The position numbers were made by a program, and so were the translations under genes. From Nocardia sp. CC227C (GTDB lineage: Bacteria > Actinomycetota > Actinomycetes > Mycobacteriales > Mycobacteriaceae), in contig NZ_JASITE010000007.1 in assembly GCF_030767025.1 (NCBI RefSeq), positions 62,001-126,000 on the forward strand: DNA of 64,000 bases. Direction: 5' to 3'. Below, piece after piece: positions 49,090 through 57,059 of this stretch. The first letter of the stretch is position 1. Each line of letters starts with the position of its first letter. The notes below the pieces were generated by a model that saw only the letters and a list, made by a program, of their open reading frames with translations, ran no database searches and was not told where the DNA came from.

Positions 49090-50748
49090 TCAGCGCGGCC
49101 CGGCGGATTCGGCGTCCGGGCCCGCGTTCGTCTCGGGTCCGGACGGGTCCGGAGCATCGGGCCGCCACGCCGCCACGACTCCGGGACTGCCGTTCTGCAC
49201 CACGTAGGTGGCTCGGGTGTGGATGGGGGCGTCGGGGCGGTGGACATAGGGCAGCACGCGGAAGTCGGTGCGCCACAGGTCGTGATCCACATCGACGCGG
49301 ACATAGCCGCGCTGGGAATTGCTGAATTTCAGATCCGGATTGGCCGCCATCAGACGGCGGACCGCGGGGCTCAGGTCGGTGCCGTCACCGCCGCTGGTGA
49401 TCGAGGTGCCGATGAATTCCGAAGCCACCACCGGTGATTCGAGATCGCCATGGTCGCGGCGCAGGTCGGAGGCGCAGTGCTGGTGGCGGTCGCCGGTGAT
49501 GACCACCAGATTGCCGGCCCCGCGCGCGGCGGCCGCGCCCAGCACGGCGGCGCGGTCGGCGAGATAGCCGTCCCAAGCGTCGGTGCCCATGGCGACCTCC
49601 GGGCCCGGATCGGTGTCGGTGCGGCTCATGGACACCTGATTGCCGAGCACCTGCCAGCGGGCGGGGGAGTCGGACAGCCCGTTCAGCAGCCAATCACGTT
49701 GCCGCGCACCGAGTATGGTGCGGTCCGCGGCGGCGCGTTCGTCGCATCCGACGACCACGTCGCCGTCGCCGCACGCCTGCCGCGTCCGGTACGAGCGGGT
49801 GTCGAGCATGGTGATGTCCGCCAGATCGCCGAAGCGGAAACGTCGGTGCAGCAGGATGTTCGGCCCGCTCGGCAGCTGTTGGATACGCAGCGGCTGGTGT
49901 TCGTACATGGCCTGGAAGGCGGCGGCCTTGCGGCGTCGGAACAGGAACGGCAGCCGGTAGATGTCGAATCCCAGCCCGGGATTCTCGCCCGCCCAGTTGT
50001 TGTCGACCTCGTGATCGTCCATGGTGGTCAGCCACGGGAAGGCGGCGTGCGCGGCGCGCAGCGGGGCCTCGGCCTTGACCTGCGCGTAGCGCAGCCGATA
50101 ATCGCCGAGATCGACCGCCTCGGTCTGGAAGTCCGCGCTGGCGGGCACGCCGTCGCGGTTGTTGATCCAGCCGCGCTCGTAGATGTAGTCGCCGAGATGG
50201 ATGACCAGGTCCAGTTCCTCCCGGCTCATATGGTCGTAGGCGGTGTAGTAGCCGGAGCTCCAGGACTGGCACGAGGCGAAGGCGAACCGCAGGCGCGCGG
50301 TGGCCCGTCCGAACGGGGGAGCTGTGCGGGTGCGCCCGACCGGGGACAGCGCCGAACCGGCACGAAAGCGATAGAAATACCAGCGATCCGGCTCCAACCC
50401 CCGCACCTCCGGGTGCACGCTGTGCGCGAGCTCCCGGGTCGCGACGGCACTGCCGCGCGCCACCACTCGCCGGAATCCCTCGTCGTGGGCCACCTCGTAG
50501 TCCACGGTCACCGGGTCGAAGGCCATTCCGCCGTGGCCGTCCGGGGCGAGCGGGTCGGGCGCGAGGCGCGTCCACAGCACCACCCCGTCCGGTGTCGGAT
50601 CACCCGATGCCACCCCCAGCGCGAACGGATCACCGCCGATCCAGCGCGGCGCGCGCAGCCGCGCACTGCTCACCGCCGAGGTCCCCACCAGCACGGCGGC
50701 TGAGCCCGCGGCACCGAACCGCAACAACTGCCGACGAGACAAGCCCAT
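49090..50748 (-). CDS. phoD: PhoD-family alkaline phosphatase/phosphodiesterase, Tat-exported
   Basis: The 552-residue enzyme has a twin-arginine signal (GLSRRQLLRFGAAGSAAVLVG) and the PhoD catalytic pattern. It has an N-terminal fibronectin-like domain, FAFASCQSWSSGYYTAYDHM, HLGDYIYERG with metal ligands, TMDDHEVDNNWAG, and VITGDRHQHCASDL. It releases phosphate from esters outside the cell. The C-terminus has a Pro/Gly-rich tail. No Pho-box was sought with confidence. Start at the ATG directly before the Tat signal. Confidence 0.92.
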   Translation of the reverse strand: MGLSRRQLLRFGAAGSAAVLVGTSAVSSARLRAPRWIGGDPFALGVASGDPTPDGVVLWTRLAPDPLAPDGHGGMAFDPVTVDYEVAHDEGFRRVVARGSAVATRELAHSVHPEVRGLEPDRWYFYRFRAGSALSPVGRTRTAPPFGRATARLRFAFASCQSWSSGYYTAYDHMSREELDLVIHLGDYIYERGWINNRDGVPASADFQTEAVDLGDYRLRYAQVKAEAPLRAAHAAFPWLTTMDDHEVDNNWAGENPGLGFDIYRLPFLFRRRKAAAFQAMYEHQPLRIQQLPSGPNILLHRRFRFGDLADITMLDTRSYRTRQACGDGDVVVGCDERAAADRTILGARQRDWLLNGLSDSPARWQVLGNQVSMSRTDTDPGPEVAMGTDAWDGYLADRAAVLGAAAARGAGNLVVITGDRHQHCASDLRRDHGDLESPVVASEFIGTSITSGGDGTDLSPAVRRLMAANPDLKFSNSQRGYVRVDVDHDLWRTDFRVLPYVHRPDAPIHTRATYVVQNGSPGVVAAWRPDAPDPSGPETNAGPDAESAGPR

Positions 50749-50821
50749 AAGACACGGTAATCACCTCCGGTCGCGCCTCCCGTGAACACCCGTGGTGACC
50801 TGGTGAAACAGCCGATTACGG

Positions 50822-51643
50822 TTATGCGTCGGCGGCCGCGAACCGGGCGGCGAAGGCCGCGCGGTTGGCCGAGTCCGGCGTTCGATCCCACACCGCGAAC
50901 ACCACCCGCTCGAAGGCGGCCCCGTGGCGCGCCAGCGCGAGCTCGAACGCCTCCGCGACCTCGGCGGGATCATTGCGGAACACCCCGCAACCCCACGCTC
51001 CGAGTACCAGATCGCGCACCTCGTGCCGCGCCGCGACCGCGAGCACCCGTGCCGCGCGCTCCACCAGAATCGCGCGGACCGGCACCGGCGCGCCGGCCCG
51101 CCGCGCCAGCTCACCCGAATTCGGTGCGGGCGAGGTCAGAAACGACACCGGATACGGTGTGGCGAGCAGTGCACCGCGATCGTCTCGTACGACCGGCACG
51201 TCCGGCGAGAAGATGACCCGGTGGCTGTAGCGCAGATCGTTCGAGGCCCGGTGCGCCGCATAGTAATCCGGTGCTTCGAGCAGGCAGCGGTACAGCAGCG
51301 CGCTGCGGCACAGATCCTCTTCCTGTGCGCGTGCGCCCTTCAGATATCCGCCTCCCGGATTGCGGGCCGAGGCGAAGTTCAGCACCGCGACCGAGGTCCG
51401 GCCGGAATCCCACAACCGCCGCGCCGCCGTCATGCTGCCTTCCGCGGTGACTTCGACCGTGCCCGTGAACGGTCCGCGCACCCCGCCGGACAGCTCGTCC
51501 TCGGGCGAATAGGAGACGGTTCCCCGCCGCGCGGCCGCGAGCAGCGCGCCGATCTCCACCTCCACGCCATCGGGTGTCCGATAGCCGCCGTGGTCGGCGA
51601 TCCGCTCGTTCTCGGTTGCGATATCCCGTGGTCCGGTACTCAT
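50822..51643 (-). CDS. Bacterial PARG-type ADP-ribose glycohydrolase (TIGR02452 family)
   Basis: The 273-residue macrodomain-like protein shows VLNFASARNPGGGYLKGARA followed by QEED (Gln107-Glu108-Glu109), the catalytic loop of bacterial poly(ADP-ribose) glycohydrolases. LVLGAWGCGVFRNDP is the second phosphate-binding loop. It would remove ADP-ribose chains or terminal units; the partner transferase is not in the window. ATG 51643 is chosen because TACGGT is seven bases upstream on the minus strand. It is divergent from the ACT-domain gene. Confidence 0.88.
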   Translation of the reverse strand: MSTGPRDIATENERIADHGGYRTPDGVEVEIGALLAAARRGTVSYSPEDELSGGVRGPFTGTVEVTAEGSMTAARRLWDSGRTSVAVLNFASARNPGGGYLKGARAQEEDLCRSALLYRCLLEAPDYYAAHRASNDLRYSHRVIFSPDVPVVRDDRGALLATPYPVSFLTSPAPNSGELARRAGAPVPVRAILVERAARVLAVAARHEVRDLVLGAWGCGVFRNDPAEVAEAFELALARHGAAFERVVFAVWDRTPDSANRAAFAARFAAADA

Positions 51644-51650
51644 GCCACCG

Positions 51651-51656
51651 ACCGTA
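51651..51656 (-). promoter_or_regulatory. -10 element of a probable leaderless promoter (minus strand)
   Basis: TACGGT on the minus strand, seven bases before the ATG of the PARG-type gene. Confidence 0.45.
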
Positions 51657-51736
51657 CGGCCCGCCCGGGCCGTCGTCACGCCATTTTTGGTCGCCACTAC
51701 TAAATCCCGGTGAGCATCCGGATCGCCGGTGCCGCC

Positions 51737-51742
51737 TACGAT
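51737..51742 (+). promoter_or_regulatory. -10 element of a probable leaderless promoter
   Basis: TACGAT, six bases before the ATG at 51749. Confidence 0.45.
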
Positions 51743-51748
51743 GTCGCC

Positions 51749-52111
51749 ATGACCGGCAGTCAGCGCCTGAGCGTCGTCCCCTCCCAGTTCGTCATCGAGC
51801 ACCTGCCGCACTCCACCTTCCCCGAGGACGACGAATGGATCGCGTTGGTCCGCGCACCCGAGGGCCTCACCGTCATCCGCGAGGCCCCGCCCTGGGCGGA
51901 GGGCGAGATCTGGAAGGGCATCTACGGCGACGGCTCGCACACCCTCGACACCCCCGGCATGCTCGCCGCCCTCGTCACCCCGCTCGCGGACGCCGCCGTC
52001 CCGGTCTTCGTGGCCTCCACCTACCACGCCGACCTGGTCCTGGTCCCGTCCCACCGTCTGCCCGACGCCACCGCGGCCCTGCGCGACGCCGGTCACCGCA
52101 TAGCCGAGTAG
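51749..52111 (+). CDS. ACT-domain protein
   Basis: The 120-residue protein resembles the small CASTOR-like ACT proteins: an N-terminal part with FVIEHLPHSTFPEDDEWIALVRAPEGLTVI and a C-terminal ACT half with AALVTPLADAAVPVFVASTYHADLVLVP (both given in part). Such proteins bind amino acids and act as sensors. No enzyme domain is attached. ATG 51749 follows TACGAT by six bases, favouring a leaderless start over the GTG at 51710. Divergent from the PARG-type gene. Confidence 0.8.
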   Translation: MTGSQRLSVVPSQFVIEHLPHSTFPEDDEWIALVRAPEGLTVIREAPPWAEGEIWKGIYGDGSHTLDTPGMLAALVTPLADAAVPVFVASTYHADLVLVPSHRLPDATAALRDAGHRIAE

Positions 52112-52415
52112 CGGGTACGCGGTTCGCACCCGGTCTTCCCCATGCCGTGGCATCGGAGCACCGGCTACGCGGCCGGGTGCGCTGCGTCGCCTCCCGAACC
52201 GGCGCGTCCGCGATGCGCCGCCGGTCCTCCGCCGCCCGCGGCGCCTCGGAGCCGGATTGGGCGACGGGATTCGGGAGGCGGCTGGCCGACGTCGGGTTTC
52301 TCCGCGCCGGTTCCGGTTGAGGGGGTTTCCGTCGCCCCTTACGATCGAGATCTACGCAACCGGGCAGTAGGTTGAGGTTCCGGCGGACGCCGTGACGTGA
52401 GGAGGTGTCGGCACC
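52112..52415. other. Spacer before the BlaI gene
   Basis: These 304 bases hold no recognised gene. TAGGTT at 52368-52373 is a possible -10 element for blaI. The GATC-centred sequence at 52340-52356 resembles the two stronger BlaI-type sites and would cover the -35 region. Confidence 0.5.
52340..52356. promoter_or_regulatory. Weak BlaI-type site before blaI
   Basis: TACGATC-GA-GATCTACG shares ATCTACG with the strong sites at 52821 and 57970 but is symmetric only in its GATC cores. It could be the autoregulatory site. Confidence 0.3.
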
Positions 52416-52790
52416 ATGGCTGGGCGAGGCTTCGGAGATTTGGAAGCGGTCGTCATGGACCGTGTCTGGGCGCGCACCGAGCGGACGAGTGTTCGCGAGG
52501 TGTACGACGAGCTGGCCGCCGTGCGTGACATCGCCTACACCACGGTCATGTCCACCATGGACAATCTGCACCGCAAGGGATGGCTGGACCGCGAGCGAGT
52601 GGGCAAGGCGTATCACTACTGGCCCACCCTGAGCCGCGAGCAGTACAGCGCCCGGCTCATGCGCGACGCATTGGGCGCGGGCGGGCGGTCGGAGCTGGTG
52701 CTCGCGCATTTCGTGGAGCAGATGAGCCCGGAGGAGTCGGAGGGGCTGCGCGCCGCCCTGCGCAAGCTCACGCGCGGCAAACGCGCCTGA
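52416..52790 (+). CDS. BlaI/MecI/CopY-family repressor
   Basis: The 124-residue winged-helix repressor has the family pattern GDLEAVVMDRVWARTERTSV, then AYTTVMSTMDNLHRKGWLDRERVGKAYHYWP across the recognition helix and wing, and a C-terminal dimer/cleavage region. BlaI and MecI sense beta-lactams through M56 proteases; CopY members sense copper. The ATG has GAGGAGGTG at 52399-52407. Two matching palindromes lie at 52821-52850 and 57970-57994. The M56 partner is 4.3 kb away on the other strand rather than adjacent. Confidence 0.93.
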   Translation: MAGRGFGDLEAVVMDRVWARTERTSVREVYDELAAVRDIAYTTVMSTMDNLHRKGWLDRERVGKAYHYWPTLSREQYSARLMRDALGAGGRSELVLAHFVEQMSPEESEGLRAALRKLTRGKRA

Positions 52791-52820
52791 GGGCGGGCTT
52801 CCGCATCGGAGATCGACTAT

Positions 52821-52850
52821 GTCTACTATCTACGTACGTAGGTAGTAGAC
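52821..52850. promoter_or_regulatory. BlaI-type operator 1, before the lpqS-like gene
   Basis: A 30-bp palindrome: left half GTCTACTATCTACGT, right half ACGTAGGTAGTAGAC, with 14 of 15 positions symmetric. It contains ATCTACGTACGTA, the 13-bp core also found at operator 2, and covers TACTAT, a possible -10 element. Confidence 0.8.
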
Positions 52851-52883
52851 AGTAGCTCCGGTACGGAAAGGCATCGATTCCCG

Positions 52884-53291
52884 GTGAGGTCGAGCGGACG
52901 GCGGCGCTCTCGTGGGCATCTGCCCGCGCTGCTCGCCGTCCTGCTGCTGATCGTGCCGCTGATCGACTGCGCACTGATCGAAACCGCCGGACACGCCGAT
53001 TCACCCGCCGATACCGCGGTCGTCCTGGCCGCGGGAGCCGACGACGGTGCGCGCGCATCCCCGGACCATCGGGTGGCGCAGTGTCTTCCCGACGTCGAGC
53101 ACTGTGCACAGGCGCTGCCCCCGGTGCTGGCTGCGGGTGTGCCGCAGCTTCCCGCACTCCCGCACTGGACTGCGGTCGCGCTCGCGGCCGCCATGGCCTG
53201 GCGACTGTGCCGGGGAGTGCGCGGGCCGCCCCCGCTGCGCGCACTCGGTGGTCGCTCGCTGTTGACCCGCTTCTGTATCTCCCGACGCTGA
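52884..53291 (+). CDS. LpqS-like secreted or membrane-anchored protein
   Basis: The 135-residue protein has a basic start and a hydrophobic segment (HLPALLAVLLLIVPLIDC), then a His/Cys-containing middle (PDHRVAQCLPDVEHCAQ), a weaker hydrophobic stretch, and the C-terminus LLTRFCISRR. The size, export signal and this ending resemble LpqS of M. tuberculosis, a copper-induced protein encoded just before cysK2. Cys29 does not sit in a good lipobox. The GTG start lies 33 bases after BlaI-type operator 1. The similarity is from memory and needs an alignment. Confidence 0.6.
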   Translation: MRSSGRRRSRGHLPALLAVLLLIVPLIDCALIETAGHADSPADTAVVLAAGADDGARASPDHRVAQCLPDVEHCAQALPPVLAAGVPQLPALPHWTAVALAAAMAWRLCRGVRGPPPLRALGGRSLLTRFCISRR

Positions 53292-53382
53292 TCGGTCAGC
53301 GCCAGGCCGATATCCGCATCGGCCGGTGTCCGCTGCCCGCGTACGTCTCGCCGCCCCCGGGCGGATACAGAAAGCGACAGTC

Positions 53383-54468
53383 ATGGACAAGGTTGTGCTC
53401 GACCGGTCGGCCGCGGCTCCCGGAGCCGTCCGTCAACCGCGCGCCCTGGTGGGCAATACGCCCGTGCTCTGGGTGGGGGAGCCGCTGGCTCCCGCCGGGC
53501 GTGGATTCTGGGCGAAGTTGGAGGGCTGCAATCCCGGCGGGATGAAAGACCGCCCGGCATTGCACATGGTGCGCCGCGCGCGCCAGCGCGGCGACCTCGC
53601 GCCGGGGGCTCGGATCATCGAATCCACCAGCGGCACTCTCGGTTTGGGACTGGCGCTGGCGGGGATGGTGTATCGGCACCCGGTGACCGTGGTCACCGAT
53701 CCGGGTTTGGAGCCGATCGTGGCGAATATGCTCGCCGCCTACGGAGCCCGGGTGGAACTCGTTCCGGACCCGCATCCGGTGGGCGGCTGGCAGCAGGCTC
53801 GGCGCGATCGCGTGACCGAACTGCTCGGTCGCGAGCCGGGCTCCTGGTGCCCGGACCAGTACGGCAATCCCGACAATGTGGATGGGTACCGGTCCCTGGC
53901 ACGGGAACTCGGCGATCAACTGGGCCGGATCGACGTGCTGGTGTGCGCCGTCGGCACCGGCGGGCACTCCGCCGGGGTGGCGCGGGTGCTGCGGCAGTCC
54001 AATCCGGAACTCACGCTCATCGGCGTGGATACGGTGTCCTCCACCATCTTCGGCCAGCCCGCCGGGCCGCGCCTCATGCGCGGCCTCGGCTCCAGCATCC
54101 ATCCGCGCAATGTGGACTACACCGCCTTCGACGAAATCCATTGGGTGGCACCGGCCGAGGCCGTCTGGGCGTGCCGCGCCCTGGCCGCCGCCTATCACGC
54201 CAGCGGTGGCTGGAGCGTTGGAGCGGCGGCACTGGTGGCGGGCTGGGCGGCGCGCGTTCGACCGCCGGGAACCCGGATCGCGGCGGTGTTCCCCGACGGC
54301 CCGCACCGCTACTTCGACACCGTCTACAACGACAACTATTGCGAGGAGCACGGTTTGCTCGACACCCCACCCACCGAGCCGCAGACCATCGACCACCCGA
54401 GCCGGTGCGTGGTGCGGTCCTGGACCCGCTGCACCACCGTGGTCGACCCCCGGGCGGCGCTGTCGTGA
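53383..54468 (+). CDS. cysK2: CysK2-like PLP-dependent cysteine synthase
   Basis: The 361-residue fold-type II PLP enzyme has the lysine that binds PLP in NPGGMKDRPAL (Lys55), the substrate loop STSGTLGLGLALAG and the phosphate-binding VGTGGHSAGV. In M. tuberculosis CysK2 (Rv0848) makes S-sulfocysteine from O-phosphoserine and thiosulfate and is encoded between lpqS and an MFS gene; the same order occurs here. ATG 53383 is chosen over upstream in-frame starts. The stop overlaps the MFS GTG by four bases (GTGA). Another amino-acid product is possible. Confidence 0.85.
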   Translation: MDKVVLDRSAAAPGAVRQPRALVGNTPVLWVGEPLAPAGRGFWAKLEGCNPGGMKDRPALHMVRRARQRGDLAPGARIIESTSGTLGLGLALAGMVYRHPVTVVTDPGLEPIVANMLAAYGARVELVPDPHPVGGWQQARRDRVTELLGREPGSWCPDQYGNPDNVDGYRSLARELGDQLGRIDVLVCAVGTGGHSAGVARVLRQSNPELTLIGVDTVSSTIFGQPAGPRLMRGLGSSIHPRNVDYTAFDEIHWVAPAEAVWACRALAAAYHASGGWSVGAAALVAGWAARVRPPGTRIAAVFPDGPHRYFDTVYNDNYCEEHGLLDTPPTEPQTIDHPSRCVVRSWTRCTTVVDPRAALS

Positions 54469-55739
54469 GCGCCGTGGCGACCTTCCGCGGCTTCGACACC
54501 GCCGCCCGGCTGCTGATGGTCAACCAGTTCGGCATCAACCTGGGCTTCTACATGCTCATGCCGTACCTGGCCGGATATCTGGCGGGGCCACTCGGTCTGG
54601 CGGCGTGGGCGGTGGGCCTGGTGCTCGGGGTGCGCAACTTCTCCCAGCAGGGCATGTTCCTGCTCGGCGGCACCCTCGCCGACCGGCTCGGGTACAAGCC
54701 GCTCATCGTGGCCGGATGTCTGCTGCGCACCGTGGGATTCGCACTGCTGATCTTCGCGACCTCGCTTCCGGCGCTGCTGATCGCCTCGGCGGCCACGGGA
54801 TTCGCGGGAGCACTGTTCAATCCGGCGGTGCGCGCCTACCTCGCGGCCGAGGCCGGTGCGCGGCGGGTGGAGGCGTTCGCGGTCTTCAACATGTTCTACC
54901 AGGCGGGCATCCTGGCCGGACCGCTGGTCGGACTCGCGTTGTTGGCCTTGGATTTCCGTCTGGTCGCGGGCGTCTCGGCCGTGGTTTTCGCGGCGTTGAC
55001 GGTGGCGCAGCTGTTCGCGCTGCCCGCTCGCGCGGCGGTGCGCACCGAGCGCGCCTCCGTACTCGAGGACTGGCGGGTGGTGGCGCGCAACCGCCGGTTC
55101 CTGGCCTTCGCGCTGGCCATGATCGGCTCCTACGTGCTGTCGTTCCAGGTGTACCTGGCGCTTCCACTCCAGGCGGAGTTCGTGGCGGGAGAGCGGGCGC
55201 AGGCCCTCACCTCGGCGATCTTCGTCGTCTCCGGTGTGGTCGCGGTGGCGGGCCAGCTGCGCATCACGGCCTGGTTCCGGGCCCGCTGGGGCACCGGCCG
55301 CGCCCTGGTGATGGGCATGGGGCTGCTGGCGTCGGCCTTCGTGCCGTTGGCGCTGGTGCCCGGTACCGACCGGCTCGGCCCGGCGGCCGCCGTGGCGGCC
55401 CTGCTGGTCGCGGCCGCGCTGCTCGCCGTCGGCACCGCGGCGGTCTTCCCCTTCGAAATGGACACCGTCGTGTCGCTGTCGGGAGATCGCCTGGTGGCCA
55501 CCCACTACGGCTTCTACAACACGGTGGTAGGCGTCGGCATTCTGATCGGCAACCTGGCCACCGGCGCGGTGGTGGGCGCGGCCCGTGCGGCGGGTGTGGA
55601 CTGGGCGGTCTGGGCCGGGCTCACCGCGATCGGCGTGCTGTCGGCCCTGGCGCTGCACCGCCTGGACGGCCGCGCTCCGGGCCCGGCGGACGCTGCGGCA
55701 CCGCCAGCTCAGGCCGCGCGGCGCGGCGCGGTGAGCTGA
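54465..55739 (+). CDS. MFS transporter, Rv0849-like
   Basis: The 424-residue transporter has about twelve hydrophobic segments and the MFS loop GGTLADRLGYKPLIVAGC between helices 2 and 3. Its start GFYMLMPYLAGYLAGPLGL and its length suit the DHA1-type exporters such as Rv0849. The GTG overlaps the cysK2 stop, so the product of the PLP enzyme may be its cargo. The 3' end overlaps the convergent short rho gene by 31 bases, an unusually tight junction. Confidence 0.87.
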   Translation: MSAVATFRGFDTAARLLMVNQFGINLGFYMLMPYLAGYLAGPLGLAAWAVGLVLGVRNFSQQGMFLLGGTLADRLGYKPLIVAGCLLRTVGFALLIFATSLPALLIASAATGFAGALFNPAVRAYLAAEAGARRVEAFAVFNMFYQAGILAGPLVGLALLALDFRLVAGVSAVVFAALTVAQLFALPARAAVRTERASVLEDWRVVARNRRFLAFALAMIGSYVLSFQVYLALPLQAEFVAGERAQALTSAIFVVSGVVAVAGQLRITAWFRARWGTGRALVMGMGLLASAFVPLALVPGTDRLGPAAAVAALLVAAALLAVGTAAVFPFEMDTVVSLSGDRLVATHYGFYNTVVGVGILIGNLATGAVVGAARAAGVDWAVWAGLTAIGVLSALALHRLDGRAPGPADAAAPPAQAARRGAVS

Positions 55740-56854
55740 GCCAGGAATTCGGCATTGGTCGGTGTCTGCCGCAGCCCGTCGAGCAGCAGTTCGGTGGGCT
55801 GCGTGTCGACCGCCGCCAGGGTCCGGCGCAGCAGATCGGTCGCGGCGAGTTCGTCCGGCGTGAGCAGGAGTTCGTCTCGGCGCGTCGAGGATCGGGCGAT
55901 ATCGATGGCGGGGTACACCCGTCGGTTGGCGGTGGCGCGGTCGAGTTTGAGCTCCGCGTTGCCGGTGCCCTTGTACTCCTCGAAGATCACCGAGTCGGCG
56001 GTGGAGCCGGTCTCGACGAGGGTGGTGGCGACGATGGTGAGCGACCCGCCCTCCTCGAAGTTGCGGGCCGCGCCCAGGAAGCGCTTGGGGTGGGCCAGGG
56101 CCGCGGCATCCACACCGCCGGAGAGTACCCGGCCCGAGGACGGCGCGGCCAGATTGTAGGCGCGCGCCAGCCTGGTCAGGGAGTCGAGCAGCACCACGAC
56201 GTCGCGGCCGGTCTCGGCCAGCCGCTTCGCGTGCTCGATGGCGAGTTCGGCCAGCGCCACATGCTCACGCGGCGCGCGGTCGAAGGTGGCGGCGGCGATA
56301 TCGGCGGGGACCGAGCGGGCCAGGTCGGTGACCTCCTCGGGGCGTTCGCCGACCAGGACGAGCATGAGCTCGCACTCCGGGTGGTTCTTGGCGATGCCGT
56401 GCGCGATCGATTGCAGCACAGAGGTTTTACCCGCCTTCGGTGGTGCGACGATCAGTGCGCGCTGGCCCTTGCCGATGGGCATGACGAGATCGGTGACGCG
56501 CGTGGTGAGTTCGTGCGGTTCGGTTTCCAGCCGCAGTCGTTGATTCGGGTGGATCGGGGTCAGCTCCGCGAAGTGCGACCGGTGTGCGGCGTGCCGTGGG
56601 TCCTGCCCGTTCACCGATGTCACCGCGGCGAGGCGGTCGTGCTTGCCGTTGCCGCTCGGCGGCTGGGCGATACCGGTGACGAAATCGCCACGCCGCAACT
56701 GTGTTTCGCGAATCAGTCGGTTCGGAACGTGGATATCGGCGGCGTCGGGCAGATATCCGCACACGCGCAGCTCGGCGTGCTGTCCGGTGCTGTCGAGGAT
56801 GCCGGACACGGTGCGCCCGGACTCGATTGTCTGTCGGGATGTGTTGTTGTTCAT
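55709..56854 (-). CDS. Short Rho-like termination factor lacking the N-terminal domain
   Basis: The 381-residue protein is a second-type Rho. Motor motifs are intact: Walker A APPKAGKT (137-144), GERPEEVTD with the catalytic glutamate (170), Walker B DVVVLLDSLTR, Q-loop SSGRVLSGGVD, R-loop KGTGN (295-299) and arginine finger Arg321. It starts directly at the cold-shock domain, without the helical N-terminal domain. The aromatic pair of the primary RNA site (F62/F64 in E. coli) is His26/Glu28. The usual DERPEE reads GERPEE. It lies in a BlaI/M56 locus. Housekeeping Rho must be elsewhere. Confidence 0.9.
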   Translation of the reverse strand: MNNNTSRQTIESGRTVSGILDSTGQHAELRVCGYLPDAADIHVPNRLIRETQLRRGDFVTGIAQPPSGNGKHDRLAAVTSVNGQDPRHAAHRSHFAELTPIHPNQRLRLETEPHELTTRVTDLVMPIGKGQRALIVAPPKAGKTSVLQSIAHGIAKNHPECELMLVLVGERPEEVTDLARSVPADIAAATFDRAPREHVALAELAIEHAKRLAETGRDVVVLLDSLTRLARAYNLAAPSSGRVLSGGVDAAALAHPKRFLGAARNFEEGGSLTIVATTLVETGSTADSVIFEEYKGTGNAELKLDRATANRRVYPAIDIARSSTRRDELLLTPDELAATDLLRRTLAAVDTQPTELLLDGLRQTPTNAEFLAQLTAPRRAA

Positions 56855-57059
56855 GGTGTTTCCTGATGTCTGGGTGCGGGAGACGAGTCGGCGGTGCGTG
56901 CGATACGGCGCTACGACAGAGATGTCGCCGAAGAGATGTCGCCGAAGGGTCTCCGGAGAAGGGATATCGACCGTCGGTGGGAGAAATTCCTACAACCACG
57001 CGAATCGGATACCGGTCAGGGTACGCCCCCTGTCCCGGATCATGCAACGCCGGGTGCGG
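56855..57059 (-). promoter_or_regulatory. C-rich leader of the short rho gene
   Basis: On the minus strand the 50 bases before the ATG are rich in C and pyrimidine and poor in G (for example gtctcccgcacccagacatc), like a Rho-utilisation site. Upstream of that lies a 14-bp tandem repeat at 56920-56947. Rho genes are often controlled by termination in their own leaders. Confidence 0.4.
56920..56947. repeat. 14-bp tandem repeat in the rho leader
   Basis: AGATGTCGCCGAAG occurs at 56920-56933 and again at 56934-56947, exactly. Confidence 0.85.
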
